From positions 1 through 64,000 of the forward strand of contig CALOAX010000004.1 in the NCBI GenBank assembly GCA_942491485.1: 64,000 nt of DNA, in the 5' to 3' direction. The first letter of the stretch is position 1. Each line of letters opens with the position of its first letter. Of this stretch, positions 17,944 through 25,851 are shown piece after piece. The translations under genes and the position numbers were made by a program. The notes beneath the pieces are model-generated. The model was given only the letters and a program-made list of their open reading frames with translations, did not search any database and was not told the origin of the DNA. This stretch comes from Desulfoluna sp942491485. GTDB lineage: Bacteria > Desulfobacterota > Desulfobacteria > Desulfobacterales > Desulfolunaceae.

Positions 17944-18489
17944 ATGACCCAGTTAAATAGACATTTTTTCAGTGGTGGCCTCAAAGGGGCTGAAGCGGCA
18001 TTTGGGATCCAGGCAGAAAAGTACGGAATTTCTGAGACAACCTATGCCTTTGACGGACAGACCCTGACCCGCGAGATGAACGTTGAGATTCTTTCGGAAG
18101 AGACCCTTAAAAAGGGCGATGTCAGCATGGAGATTGTGTCTGCCCGTATGGGACGGCGTTATGCCCAGGCAGACAGGATCCGTAAGGTATTTCAAGTGAT
18201 TTTTCATATGGTAAACAAGGGCTGCCAGGTGTTGGCCATCGGTTGGATCCAGGACGACAGCACCGTCAAGGGCGGAACCGGATGGGCTGTGGAGCTGGGC
18301 AAGTTTTTCAACCGCCCCGTCAGCGTGTTCGACCAGGAGAAGAACCAGTGGTACACGTGGAAAGAGAACCGCTGGGCCCTGGACACCCCTGTGATTACAG
18401 AAAAGACCTTCTGCGGTACCGGAACCCGGAACCTTTCAGACGAAGGCAAAGCCGCCATTGAAGACCTCTTCAAACGATCTTTCGCGTGA
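17944..18489 (+). CDS. SLOG-superfamily Rossmann-like protein (YpsA/DprA-related)
   Basis: A 181-residue single-domain protein. The N-terminal FSGGLKGAEAAFGIQAEKYG (~8-27) resembles the GG-x-x-GA-(D/E) nucleotide-binding loop of SLOG/lysine-decarboxylase-like folds. Central IGWIQDDSTVKGGTGWAVEL and C-terminal FCGTGTRNLSDEGKAAIEDL, with Gly-Thr-Gly and GTR motifs, complete the pattern. SLOG proteins bind nucleotides or their derivatives; some act in defence signalling, others in housekeeping. It stands alone between terminators, so context gives no partner. I prefer the ATG at 17944, with AAAGGAA 11 bases upstream; a GTG at 17905 in the same frame is an alternative. Confidence 0.6.
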   Translation: MTQLNRHFFSGGLKGAEAAFGIQAEKYGISETTYAFDGQTLTREMNVEILSEETLKKGDVSMEIVSARMGRRYAQADRIRKVFQVIFHMVNKGCQVLAIGWIQDDSTVKGGTGWAVELGKFFNRPVSVFDQEKNQWYTWKENRWALDTPVITEKTFCGTGTRNLSDEGKAAIEDLFKRSFA

Positions 18490-18572
18490 TTGAGTCGCCG
18501 CAGGTCGGTGCAGCAAAGAAAGCCCTTGAAAGAGTGCCGCACATCGTGCGGCATTGCATGCGAGGCATTCAA

Positions 18573-18613
18573 GGGGAAGTCCTTTAACCGGGGCTTCCCC
18601 TCCTTCGTTTTTT
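18573..18613 (+). terminator. Rho-independent terminator after the SLOG-like gene
   Basis: GGGGAAG and CTTCCCC form a stem around a 14-nt loop, followed by TCCTTCGTTTTTT. A second perfect hairpin, TGCCGCAC-ATC-GTGCGGCA, precedes it at 18535-18553. Confidence 0.7.
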
Positions 18614-19019
18614 AAGCCATCCCCCATTTCTCTCCTGATAGTCAACACCTTGCGGAATGTATCTGTTCAGCACTATATCGCCTTCCGGCGGCTAAGTGTG
18701 CCATCTTGAAAGCAGGTTGCGGGTGCGCTTTGCCCTACGTTTTTCGGGTCAAATCATATTCGATATTTAAAACGGCCACCATTCAAGGGCAACGTTTTAA
18801 GACCTGTTTGTTAAACCCACTCTTTCAGATCAGGCAAAGGTTCAGCCCCCCCGATGGGGCCGACGGATACATGGGATGACTGGTTGCTGACACAGAAACG
18901 CAGCGGTTTCCAATGATCCGGTGGCAGGGGAGGAGGGCCCCACATCCCGCCTTTTGCAGACAGCAGGGGAGCCTTTGCGAACCCGGGGTCAAGGGGATGG
19001 TTCCCTTGACCCCGGGAGG
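18614..19019. repeat. Intergenic region with a decayed R1 copy
   Basis: A diverged forward R1 lies at 18680-18762 (GCCTTCCGGCGG, AAGTGTGCCATCTTGAAAGCAG, then a distal stem with decayed loop). A fragment of R2 (GACCTGTTTGTTAAAC) is near 18809. Nothing else recognisable was found, and no gene, in the ~400 bases. Confidence 0.5.
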
Positions 19020-19709
19020 CTATGTTTCCTGGAGAAGGTTGTGCGCCTGATCACCCACGGTGGTGGGGGTGACGTGCCATTCTGTGTAGAGGGAAAAGGG
19101 GTGGGACGATGATTTCAGGGTTTCGGCATGGGAACGTGCTGTGTCGTCTTTTGTGCGTGCGGCAAAGAGCAGGGCGAGGCCCTGTTTAACCGGATCCTTG
19201 GAGTCGAGGTGAGTGCGCACATCAGGGGCGGCTGCCGCCACTTTTTCCGGATCGGTTTCCGCCAGCCTGCAAAGGCCCCAGAGAGCTCCTCGCTGAAGGA
19301 TTTCGTGTTCAAGAAAGTTTCCCTCTTCGCTGACGTACGAGCAGAGGATGCGGTGGTATTCTGACGCCACCTTTTCGTTGACCGCCGATATTTCTCCCAT
19401 GGCTTCCGGGGCTCCCCAGCCGATCCCACCGGACTCGTCGTTCAGGGTCCACATCAGGCGGCGCATGACGACGCGCGCCTCCTCCATGTTCTCTCGAGCC
19501 AGGGCATTTGTCACCATCCCCAGGGCTGTGACGGCACGCCATCTTATCAGCTCTTCCCGGTCGCAGAAAAAGCCGATGATGGGGCTCACCACACGCCGTA
19601 AGGGGTAGGAGAGCAATTCTGTTTCAACGCTTTCGGGTGTCCCTTCCAGAAGGAGGGGGCGAAGGGCGCGTTTGATCTCCCGTCCGCCGGATATTTCATT
19701 GGTATTCAT
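19020..19709 (-). CDS. HEAT-repeat protein, DVU0298-like
   Basis: A 229-residue all-helical protein with HEAT-type repeats: VVSPIIGFFCDREELIRWRA with VTALGMVTNAL (~42-72), then VVMRRLMWTLNDESGGIGWG with APEAMGEISA (~80-110), and two more repeats through ALWGLCRLAETDPEKVA. Similar HEAT proteins are widespread in sulfate reducers (I recall the name DVU0298 family). Their role is unknown, probably as a protein-binding scaffold. The start ATG at 19707-19709 follows AAGGAGG by 4 bases; a longer frame upstream lacks a better ribosome site. It may be cotranscribed with nothing downstream in its direction. Confidence 0.7.
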   Translation of the reverse strand: MNTNEISGGREIKRALRPLLLEGTPESVETELLSYPLRRVVSPIIGFFCDREELIRWRAVTALGMVTNALARENMEEARVVMRRLMWTLNDESGGIGWGAPEAMGEISAVNEKVASEYHRILCSYVSEEGNFLEHEILQRGALWGLCRLAETDPEKVAAAAPDVRTHLDSKDPVKQGLALLFAARTKDDTARSHAETLKSSSHPFSLYTEWHVTPTTVGDQAHNLLQET

Positions 19710-19895
19710 GGGGCCTCCTTGTTTGGCAGGGTTGTGGTTTCTCTGGTTATCCCGAGGTTGTGTCATGAAGAAGCCCATTCCCTTTGAGGGTGAGGGTAAC
19801 GTGTGATCTTAATTATAAAGCATCGCGGCACAATTTGCCAAAATGTTGTCTACGGGTGAATGGTCTTAGGGGCGAGGCACAGGGGCATGTACAAA

Positions 19896-19947
19896 CCTGT
19901 TTATCAAACGTTTCAAAAGTTTGGCCCCCGGCAGGGCCGCCGGAGGC
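19896..19947 (+). repeat. R2 repeat copy after the DsrE gene
   Basis: CCTGTTTAT, palindrome CAAACGTTTCAAAAGTTTG (one change from other copies), imperfect GC hairpin and terminal GCCGCCGGAGGC. The GGAGGC end faces the 3' end of the minus-strand dsrE-like gene, 25 bases away. Confidence 0.85.
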
Positions 19948-19972
19948 TTGTTTTTTCACAACAGGTCCGCGC

Positions 19973-20332
19973 TTAGAAATTGATCACGGTGAACCCCTGC
20001 TCAACATAGCGGGCCATGGACGGGTGGCCTTTCATGTCGGAGAGGGGGGCGAGGCCGGAGGTTTTGGCGCCATCCTTTGCTCCGAGCTTGGTGGCACAGG
20101 CAAGGCAGTAACCGTCCATAAGCCCCTTGTCCGTCGCTTGTTTGAAGAGAGAGGGCAGGGGGGCGTCAAGGGTGTCGATGTCGGGGAGCAGGGTTGTGGC
20201 CGGTCCTTCTATGACTATCTTGACCTTGTGTCCTTTTTCATGGAGGTCAAGGCCGTTGAGGAGAACATGAATAAAACAGCCGGGTTCCTGTCGGTAGGCG
20301 AAGAGAGCAAAAGAGGTCAGTTGATCGGTCAT
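19973..20332 (-). CDS. DsrE-family cytoplasmic protein
   Basis: A 119-residue protein of the DsrE/DsrF fold. LTSFALFAYRQEPGCFIHVL and LNGLDLHEKGHKVKIVIEGP match the first strand-helix units, and GLMDGYCLACATKLG (~72-86) carries the conserved Cys region. DsrE proteins take part in intracellular sulfur relay or handle persulfides; many in anaerobes lie near redox genes. The ATG at 20330-20332 follows GGAGGAATTCC, a good ribosome site. It lies between the HEAT protein and the flavodiiron protein but is separated from both by R1/R2 repeats, so it is probably its own transcription unit. Confidence 0.75.
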   Translation of the reverse strand: MTDQLTSFALFAYRQEPGCFIHVLLNGLDLHEKGHKVKIVIEGPATTLLPDIDTLDAPLPSLFKQATDKGLMDGYCLACATKLGAKDGAKTSGLAPLSDMKGHPSMARYVEQGFTVINF

Positions 20333-20459
20333 GGAATTCCTCCAGGTGTCATGTGTGAATCGCAACGACTGCGCTCAATGCATCCCCTGGCAGTCATGTC
20401 AGGGGTAAGCCGTTGCTTTATCAAACGGTGGGTTTGACAAGCAGTTTTGGAAGATGTGT

Positions 20460-20555
20460 CAAGGTGGGGGGCAAAGTCACTTAAGCGAAATACCTTGAAA
20501 GCAGGTTGCAAATGCGTTTTGCCCCTCGTTCCTCGGGGAAAATCACATCCGCCGT
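20460..20555 (+). repeat. R1 repeat copy (partial)
   Basis: AAGGT and ACCTT pair around an enlarged loop, then TTGAAAGCAGGTTGCAAATGC and the apical hairpin with the conserved loop TCGTTCCTC at 20526-20534 between GCCCC and GGGG. The GCCTCCGGCGG end is lost. Confidence 0.65.
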
Positions 20556-20590
20556 CAATTCGCGCACTACCTGAAGATCATTTTTTTAAA

Positions 20591-20642
20591 CCTGTTTATC
20601 AAACGTTTCAAAAGTTTGGCCCCCGGCAGGGCCGCCGGAGGC
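20591..20642 (+). repeat. R2 repeat copy after the flavodiiron gene
   Basis: Practically identical to the copy at 19896-19947. The terminal GGAGGC is 23 bases from the stop codon of the minus-strand flavodiiron gene. Confidence 0.85.
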
Positions 20643-20665
20643 ACAAGCTGAATAGTTACCCGGCT

Positions 20666-21865
20666 TTACCCCTTTTTGGCCTTCACGGCCTCACCGATGC
20701 GGACACCGAAGTCGAAGGACTCTTTGAGGGCATCCTGATCCGGGACGTAGAGGGTGCGAATGCCGTCATCAATCATCTCGAACTCCATGGCTTCGAGTTC
20801 TTTGTTGAGGAGTTTTACCGCTTCCCCACTCCATCCGTAGGACCCGAAGGTTGCCGCGAGTTTGCCTTGGGGCTTTAAGCCCTTCATGTAGGAGAGGACG
20901 TCGGCTAAGGTGGGAAAGATCCCGTTGTTGAGGGTGGGGGAGCCCACCACGAGTGCCTTGGCGTCCATGAGCTCGGTCATGATGTCGCTTCGGTGCCAGT
21001 TGCGAACGCTCATGGGGATCACCTCCACGCCGGTGGAACGTGCGCCGTCAACAATCTCCTTGGCCATCTTCTCCGTGGAGTTCCACATGGTGTCGTACAT
21101 GACGATCACTTTGTCCTTGGTCTCCTGACGCGCCCAGCTGGCGTAGTGTTCCAGGATTTTCTCCGGCTGCTTGCGCCAGAGGATGCCGTGATCCGGGCAG
21201 ATCATGTTGAGCTTGAGGCCCATGGCTTCAACAGATTCCAGAAGCTTTTCCACGCGAGGGGCATAGGGCAGAAGAATGTTGGCGAAGTACTTCTTGGCGT
21301 GGTCGAAGAGTCCCACTCCCATTTCGTCATCGAAGTTTTCGTGGGACGCGTAGTGCTGCCCGAAAGCGTCGCTGGAAAAGAGGATGCCGTCCTCTTTGAG
21401 GTAAGTGAACATGCTGTCCGGCCAGTGGAGCATGCGGGTTTCGATGAAGGAGAGGGTGCGCTTGCCCAGCTTCATTTCGGTGCCAGGCTTGACCACGCGG
21501 TAGTCGATCTTTTTGTCGTTGAAGTGGGCGGACAGGGCCCGTACCCCCATCTTCGAACAGTAGACCGGTTTGTCTTCACCGATGAGGTGCAGGACCCGGG
21601 GAAGAGCCCCGGAATGGTCCATTTCTGCATGGTTGCTGATGATGAAATCGATTTTTTTCGGATCGATGATTTTCCGGATGTTCTCCATGAACTGACCGGT
21701 GAAGGGCTCTTTCACCGTGTCAATGAGCACCACCTTGTCGTCATCGACGATAAGGAAGGCATTGTAACTGGTGCCCATGTAGGTGGAGTACCCGTGGAAA
21801 TCCCGGATGTTCCAGTCCTTGACACCCACGTCGTAGATGCCATCGGCGATTTTGAGAGGTCTCAT
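20666..21865 (-). CDS. roo: Flavodiiron protein (rubredoxin:oxygen oxidoreductase)
   Basis: A 399-residue two-domain enzyme that reduces O2 to water, and in some members NO to N2O, using electrons from rubredoxin. The metallo-beta-lactamase-like domain has NHAEMDHSGALPRVL (the H-x-E-x-D iron ligands at ~78-83), a further His in RMLHWPDSMFTY and DAFGQH; the CPDHGILWR His completes the site. The flavodoxin domain begins near residue 250 with VIVMYDTMWNSTEKMAK and includes GSPTLNNGIFP and FGSYGWSGEA for FMN. A rubredoxin gene lies directly upstream (22014-22172), the expected donor. The start at 21863-21865 (MRPLKIADGIYDVG) is chosen for family alignment. It belongs to the oxygen-defence block. 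Confidence 0.92.
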   Translation of the reverse strand: MRPLKIADGIYDVGVKDWNIRDFHGYSTYMGTSYNAFLIVDDDKVVLIDTVKEPFTGQFMENIRKIIDPKKIDFIISNHAEMDHSGALPRVLHLIGEDKPVYCSKMGVRALSAHFNDKKIDYRVVKPGTEMKLGKRTLSFIETRMLHWPDSMFTYLKEDGILFSSDAFGQHYASHENFDDEMGVGLFDHAKKYFANILLPYAPRVEKLLESVEAMGLKLNMICPDHGILWRKQPEKILEHYASWARQETKDKVIVMYDTMWNSTEKMAKEIVDGARSTGVEVIPMSVRNWHRSDIMTELMDAKALVVGSPTLNNGIFPTLADVLSYMKGLKPQGKLAATFGSYGWSGEAVKLLNKELEAMEFEMIDDGIRTLYVPDQDALKESFDFGVRIGEAVKAKKG

Positions 21866-21933
21866 GTTTCCCTGTTTCCCTTCGTGGTGATGGCCGGAAG
21901 CTTCAGGGTCCGGCCTTGTCATGCCTGGATGGA

Positions 21934-22009
21934 CACCCCGAAGCTCCGGGGTGTTTCAACTGCTGTATAACACACGCCTCGGGGTGAATCTCACACCCCG
22001 GGGCGTTTG
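21934..22009. terminator. Two GC-rich hairpins between rubredoxin and flavodiiron genes
   Basis: CACCCCG-AAGCTC-CGGGGTG at 21934-21953 and a 12-bp stem with one mismatch (CGCCTCGGGGTG/CACCCCGGGGCG) at about 21976-22006. Neither has a U tract on the minus strand, so they may act as mRNA stabilisers or attenuators between the two genes instead of full terminators. Confidence 0.45.
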
Positions 22010-22013
22010 CGTA

Positions 22014-22172
22014 TCACGCTTCTTCAAACTCCTCTTTTCCAACGCCACAGACGGGGCAGACCCAGTCTTCGGGGATATCTGCAAAGGAGGTTCCGGGCTC
22101 GATGCCGTTTTCAGAATCGCCCTCTTCGGGGTCGTACACATAGCCACATACCGTGCATTCATACTTTTTCAT
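22014..22172 (-). CDS. Rubredoxin
   Basis: A 52-residue single-iron electron carrier. The two knuckles CTVCGYVYDP (Cys6, Cys9) and VCPVCGVGKEEFEEA (Cys39, Cys42) bind the iron; GIEPGTSFADIPEDW between them is the classic rubredoxin spacer. The length is exactly that of anaerobe rubredoxins. It lies just upstream of the flavodiiron gene on the same strand and is its probable donor. The start MKKYECTVCGY at 22170-22172 follows an AGGTGA ribosome site. Confidence 0.95.
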   Translation of the reverse strand: MKKYECTVCGYVYDPEEGDSENGIEPGTSFADIPEDWVCPVCGVGKEEFEEA

Positions 22173-22228
22173 GGGATCACCTCATTTGTTGAGTTGGGGT
22201 AACCACCCAGCACTTGGAAGAAAAGACC

Positions 22229-22248
22229 ACCGGCAGGGCCGCCGGAGC
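22229..22248 (+). repeat. R2 fragment
   Basis: ACCGGCAGGGCCGCCGGAGC is the last 20 bases of R2, without its TTTG palindrome. It lies between rubredoxin and the reductase fusion gene. Confidence 0.6.
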
Positions 22249-22303
22249 TTCTTTCAAGCGTTGATCTGGGTCGCTACGAGTTGGGTTTTTGAGTGGTTCT
22301 GGC

Positions 22304-24184
22304 TTACTTGTCGAAATATCGCTTCAACAGACCGGCAAAGGCCTGTCCGTGTCTTGCCTCGTCTTTGCACATCTCGTGAACGGTGTCATGGATGGCGTCC
22401 AGGTTGAGCTGCTTGGCACGGGTGGCCAGGTCTTTCTTCCCCTGGCAGGCTCCGTGCTCGGCATCAACGCGTACCTGCAAGTTGGTCTTTGTGTCCCCGG
22501 TGACCACTTCGCCGAGGAGCTCAGCGAATTTTGCAGCATGCTCCGCTTCTTCAAAGGCGATGCGCTTGTACGCTTCGGCCACTTCGGGGTAGCCCTCACG
22601 GTCTGCCTGGCGGCTCATGGCAAGGTACATGCCCACTTCGGTGCACTCCCCGGTAAAGTTGGCGCGAAGGCCTTCAAGGATTTCAGGGTCCACACCCTCG
22701 GCAACCCCGATGACATGCTCATCGGCCCAGGCCAAGGTACCGCCTGCGCCCTGCTCTTTGAACTTTTCTTTGGGAGCACCGCACTGGGGGCATTTTTCGG
22801 GGGGGGCGTCGCCTTCGTGGACATAACCACAGACGCTACATCCCCATTTGGCAGCGGCTTTCTCTTCAATGACCTCTTTAAATTTTTCTTTGGGAGCACC
22901 GCACTGGGGGCATTTTTCCGGGGGGGCACTGCCTTCATGGACATAACCGCATACCGTACAGACAAATTTCTTCATGTTCGAATCCACTCCTTTTTTCCTG
23001 TTCAGTTTCCGCTCCACGTCGTTTCGTTCTGACGCGCTCAATGGATGAGCATCGAAAATGTATTTCTGCATCTCATCAAAATGATCGATGTTTCCCACCA
23101 TCTGGCACCCGGTAAGGCATCCCTGGTGAAGAACAAGCTTTTTGTAAATCCCTTCTTCGCTGCGGGTCAGAGACTCTTTGGTTCCCTCGGGATCCACGTC
23201 TCCCACCGACCCCAGGTAGATCCCCGTGACTTTAAGCATGGTGGAGAAGGCGGGCTCGCTGTATTGGGATACGTTGCCGCACATGTTCAGACCGGCAACC
23301 TCCCCCTGCTCAATGCCGGTGGCCCAAATGCCGTGTATGGTGCCGTTAAAGGCCGCACAGTCTCCGGCTGCAAAGATGCCGGGGGTTTGGGTTTCCATGC
23401 ATGCATTGACCGGAATGCCTTTCTGGGCGGGGATGCCCGCTGTTTCGGCCAACCCTGTGTTGGGCCTGATACCGGCGGAGATAAGGACCATGTCCGCGGG
23501 GATCATGGCCCCGGATGAGGAGATGACGCCTGTCACCTGCTCATCGCCTGTGAGCTCTTTGGCCACCGCGCCGGTATGAAACTGGAAGCCCAGGTTCACC
23601 ATTTTTTCCATCAGCAGCTCGGCACCCTGTGCATCAAGTTGGCGGGGAAGAATTCGATGGGCGTATTCCAGAACCGTGACCTTTTTTCCCTGTTTGATAA
23701 GGGCATGACCAGCCTCCAATCCGAGGAGTCCGCCGCCGATGATCACCACATTCTCAACACCCGAGGCGTGGGCAAGGATGTTTTTCGCATCAGCCAGGGT
23801 GCGCAGGGTAAAGGCCCCTTTTTTTCGGGCCCCCTGGATATCCGGGATGTGGGGGCTGCCACCGGTGGCGATGAGCACCTTGTCCCAGCTTAAGGCTTCA
23901 CCCTGCTGAGTCACCGCCACGCCGAGGTTGGGGTCGAGGCTTTTGATACGCGTGGCGAGCTTCAGGGTGACCCTTCGTTCCTCATACCATGCCGGGGTGA
24001 CGCCGGTGAGGCTTGAGGCAGGCAGGTCGCCGGAGATGAAGTCACACAGCCGGATGCGGTTGTAAAAAGGGGTCTCCTCATCGGTGACCATGGTGATGCT
24101 GCCCTCCGGGTCGTGCTTTCGAATCGTTTCTGCTGCGGTCATCCCGGCTATGCCGCTTCCAATGATCAGGTATCGTTGCATCAT
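22304..24184 (-). CDS. NADH:rubredoxin reductase-rubredoxin-rubredoxin-rubrerythrin fusion
   Basis: A 626-residue four-part protein. Residues ~1-395 are a FAD/NAD(P)-dependent reductase: GSGIAG (9-14) for FAD, GGGLLGLEAG (~150) for NAD(P)H and AAGDCA (~273) near the isoalloxazine. Two rubredoxin-like knuckle pairs follow: Cys409/412/425/428 and Cys449/452/465/468. The C-terminus (~494-626) is a rubrerythrin diiron bundle with FTGECTEVGMYLAM, FEEAEHAAKFAELL, DAEHGACQG and CKDEARHGQAF supplying Glu and His ligands. The order matches reverse rubrerythrin preceded by its reductase. It should carry electrons from NAD(P)H to H2O2 within one chain. An in-frame ATG at 22973-22975 with GGAG 11 bases upstream could also give a free 223-residue reverse rubrerythrin. 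It is part of the roo/rubredoxin defence block. Confidence 0.88.
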   Translation of the reverse strand: MMQRYLIIGSGIAGMTAAETIRKHDPEGSITMVTDEETPFYNRIRLCDFISGDLPASSLTGVTPAWYEERRVTLKLATRIKSLDPNLGVAVTQQGEALSWDKVLIATGGSPHIPDIQGARKKGAFTLRTLADAKNILAHASGVENVVIIGGGLLGLEAGHALIKQGKKVTVLEYAHRILPRQLDAQGAELLMEKMVNLGFQFHTGAVAKELTGDEQVTGVISSSGAMIPADMVLISAGIRPNTGLAETAGIPAQKGIPVNACMETQTPGIFAAGDCAAFNGTIHGIWATGIEQGEVAGLNMCGNVSQYSEPAFSTMLKVTGIYLGSVGDVDPEGTKESLTRSEEGIYKKLVLHQGCLTGCQMVGNIDHFDEMQKYIFDAHPLSASERNDVERKLNRKKGVDSNMKKFVCTVCGYVHEGSAPPEKCPQCGAPKEKFKEVIEEKAAAKWGCSVCGYVHEGDAPPEKCPQCGAPKEKFKEQGAGGTLAWADEHVIGVAEGVDPEILEGLRANFTGECTEVGMYLAMSRQADREGYPEVAEAYKRIAFEEAEHAAKFAELLGEVVTGDTKTNLQVRVDAEHGACQGKKDLATRAKQLNLDAIHDTVHEMCKDEARHGQAFAGLLKRYFDK

Positions 24185-24352
24185 TCTCAGTTTCCGTGTG
24201 TTTGGCACCGCAGCATGAAAGGGGGAGGGCTGTCGGTGCCGTCAGTGTTATATCGATTCAGGTACTTGAGCATGTTCCGTGCCAAAATAAACCAAAGTTT
24301 GTTTTGTGCTGATTTTATTGTGGTTTGGTGTGTGGGCCTGATTTTTTCTCTT

Positions 24353-24378
24353 TTGATACCCAGCAAAACCTGTATCAA
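24353..24378 (-). promoter_or_regulatory. Inverted repeat upstream of the reductase fusion gene
   Basis: TTGATAC and GTATCAA form a perfect 7-bp inverted repeat with a 12-nt spacer, about 170 bases upstream of the fusion gene start, overlapping the stop of the preceding gene. It could be an operator. The spacing does not fit an FNR box (TTGAT-N4-ATCAA). Confidence 0.3.
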
Positions 24379-25400
24379 GTGGTATCGGTGGAAATGTTTG
24401 TCTCATTGCTATTTTGAGACACCCCATTCCCATTGAGGGAGACAAGGAGCTTTTTTACCCGGCTTTCTATATGTCGGATCAGGGCCTTGGCTTCGTCGTC
24501 GTTGTTGGGGGGGGCGGAGGGCAGGTCCCACCTGATGTCGGCCGTGACATCCGGGTTCTCATCTAACGATCCATCCATATCCACTATCAGATCCGGAGAA
24601 AAGGTGTCCAGGGATTCATTGACGTGAATGACCGGAATGTATCTGAGGTCGCTTTTCCTCAACTCCATCCAGGTGTCGCAGCGGGCCTTGAGATGGGCCT
24701 CGGGTGACGTGCCCGCATGGCTGACCCAGACGGTTCCCGGGGAGAAGGCAGTGGCACAGGCCCAGGCGATACGGCTTTTTACGGCACCGTCCCTGCAGAC
24801 AAAGAGAATGCGCTGCTGAGGGGGGTAAAGGGGGGCTGCCGCCAGATCGGCTGCGGCTTGCACCCGCTTTTCTGTGTCGCTCCGTCCGGCAAGGACACCT
24901 TTGCCTTCCGCCCGTCGAAAGGTGAGGGCTCCGGCATAGGAGGTGTCGATGGCGTCAAAAAAGTAGCGGGCGTTCAGGACGAAAGAGGTGAAAAGATCAT
25001 CCCCCGAGGTCGCAGCAGAGGAGAGAATATAGCCTCTGCGCCTTTTCTTTAACGGATCATTGAGCTTGAGACGATATTTTCGGGACCAGAACATCTGGCC
25101 GCGATCCATGGCTGCCTTCAGTTGGGCCGATGGCCCGTAGAAGTAGACCGGGGAGGCCATGACAATGATCTCAGCCTGGCGAAGCATGGGGGCGATTTTC
25201 AGGGCGTAGTCGTCATCAAAGATGCACCACCCGCTTTTTTCGCATGATCCACACCCGATGCAGAAGGCAAATTTCATTTGAGGAATGGGCAGGGTGACGG
25301 TTTGAAAGCCTTTGTGTTGGAGGCGCTTGAGAAAGAGCCCCAGGGTGTGGTTGTTGTTGCCCGCTTTTCTTGGACTTCCCTGCAGACCCACAGCTAGCAT
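24375..25400 (-). CDS. NADPH-dependent FMN reductase fused to a phosphatase-like domain
   Basis: A 341-residue protein. The N-terminal ~190 residues are a flavodoxin-fold FMN reductase: GLQGSPRKAGNNNHTLGLFL (5-24) binds the FMN phosphate, CIGCGSCEKSGWCIFDDD (47-64) is the Cys-rich segment common in this subgroup, and MASPVYFYGPSAQLKAAMDR follows. From ~196 a second domain starts RILFVCRDGAVKSRIAWA, which resembles the P-loop of low-molecular-weight tyrosine phosphatases or thioredoxin-type arsenate reductases. Cys202 is present, but the usual C-x5-R arginine is a Lys or shifted, so activity is doubtful. It may reduce flavins, metals or arsenate. The start at 25398-25400 follows AGGAG by 7 bases. 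Confidence 0.75.
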   Translation of the reverse strand: MLAVGLQGSPRKAGNNNHTLGLFLKRLQHKGFQTVTLPIPQMKFAFCIGCGSCEKSGWCIFDDDYALKIAPMLRQAEIIVMASPVYFYGPSAQLKAAMDRGQMFWSRKYRLKLNDPLKKRRRGYILSSAATSGDDLFTSFVLNARYFFDAIDTSYAGALTFRRAEGKGVLAGRSDTEKRVQAAADLAAAPLYPPQQRILFVCRDGAVKSRIAWACATAFSPGTVWVSHAGTSPEAHLKARCDTWMELRKSDLRYIPVIHVNESLDTFSPDLIVDMDGSLDENPDVTADIRWDLPSAPPNNDDEAKALIRHIESRVKKLLVSLNGNGVSQNSNETNISTDTT

Positions 25401-25603
25401 CAGACGACTCCTTATGCATTGAGGTGATGAGATGAGTGGTGCCGGAATCCCGGGGTGCATTTATCTTGGGTCGTTTCGGACGGGATGCGGGCAGGTGGCG
25501 GGCCATCAGCCTGATTGCTCATGGAATCAACGTGATGGGGCGCTCTTGCTATTATAGCAGTCGGGAGGACATTTTCAAGGCGGATCGTAACTATTCAACG
25601 TGT

Positions 25604-25850
25604 GCCTCCGGCGGTCCTGCAGGGAGCTAAACGTTTGCCTGATCTGAAAAGGCGGATTATTAACCCGGCGGTTAAATGCATAAATGTCGAGGGGCAGTAT
25701 CACCCCGATAATTGATGACATCTCTTTCAGCTTTGGCTTGTATAGTTAGTTGCCGGGTTAATAACAAACAGGCCTTATTGAAATGTCATTGAGTGAACTC
25801 CGAATTGAAGGTGGCACACCTTTTGCCATCGGCTTTTACCATAAAAGGCT
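25604..25850. repeat. Intergenic stretch with repeat fragments and an inverted repeat
   Basis: GCCTCCGGCGGTCCTGCAGGG at 25604 is a shortened R2 end. A perfect 13-bp inverted repeat, TTATTAACCCGGC, occupies 25657-25669 and 25752-25764, with a small GGGG/CCCC hairpin inside. A shortened R1 (AAGGTGGCACACCTT and the ACCATAAAAGGC tail) ends at 25850, next to the pstB stop. No gene is visible in the ~450 bases from 25401. Confidence 0.5.
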
Positions 25851-25851
25851 C

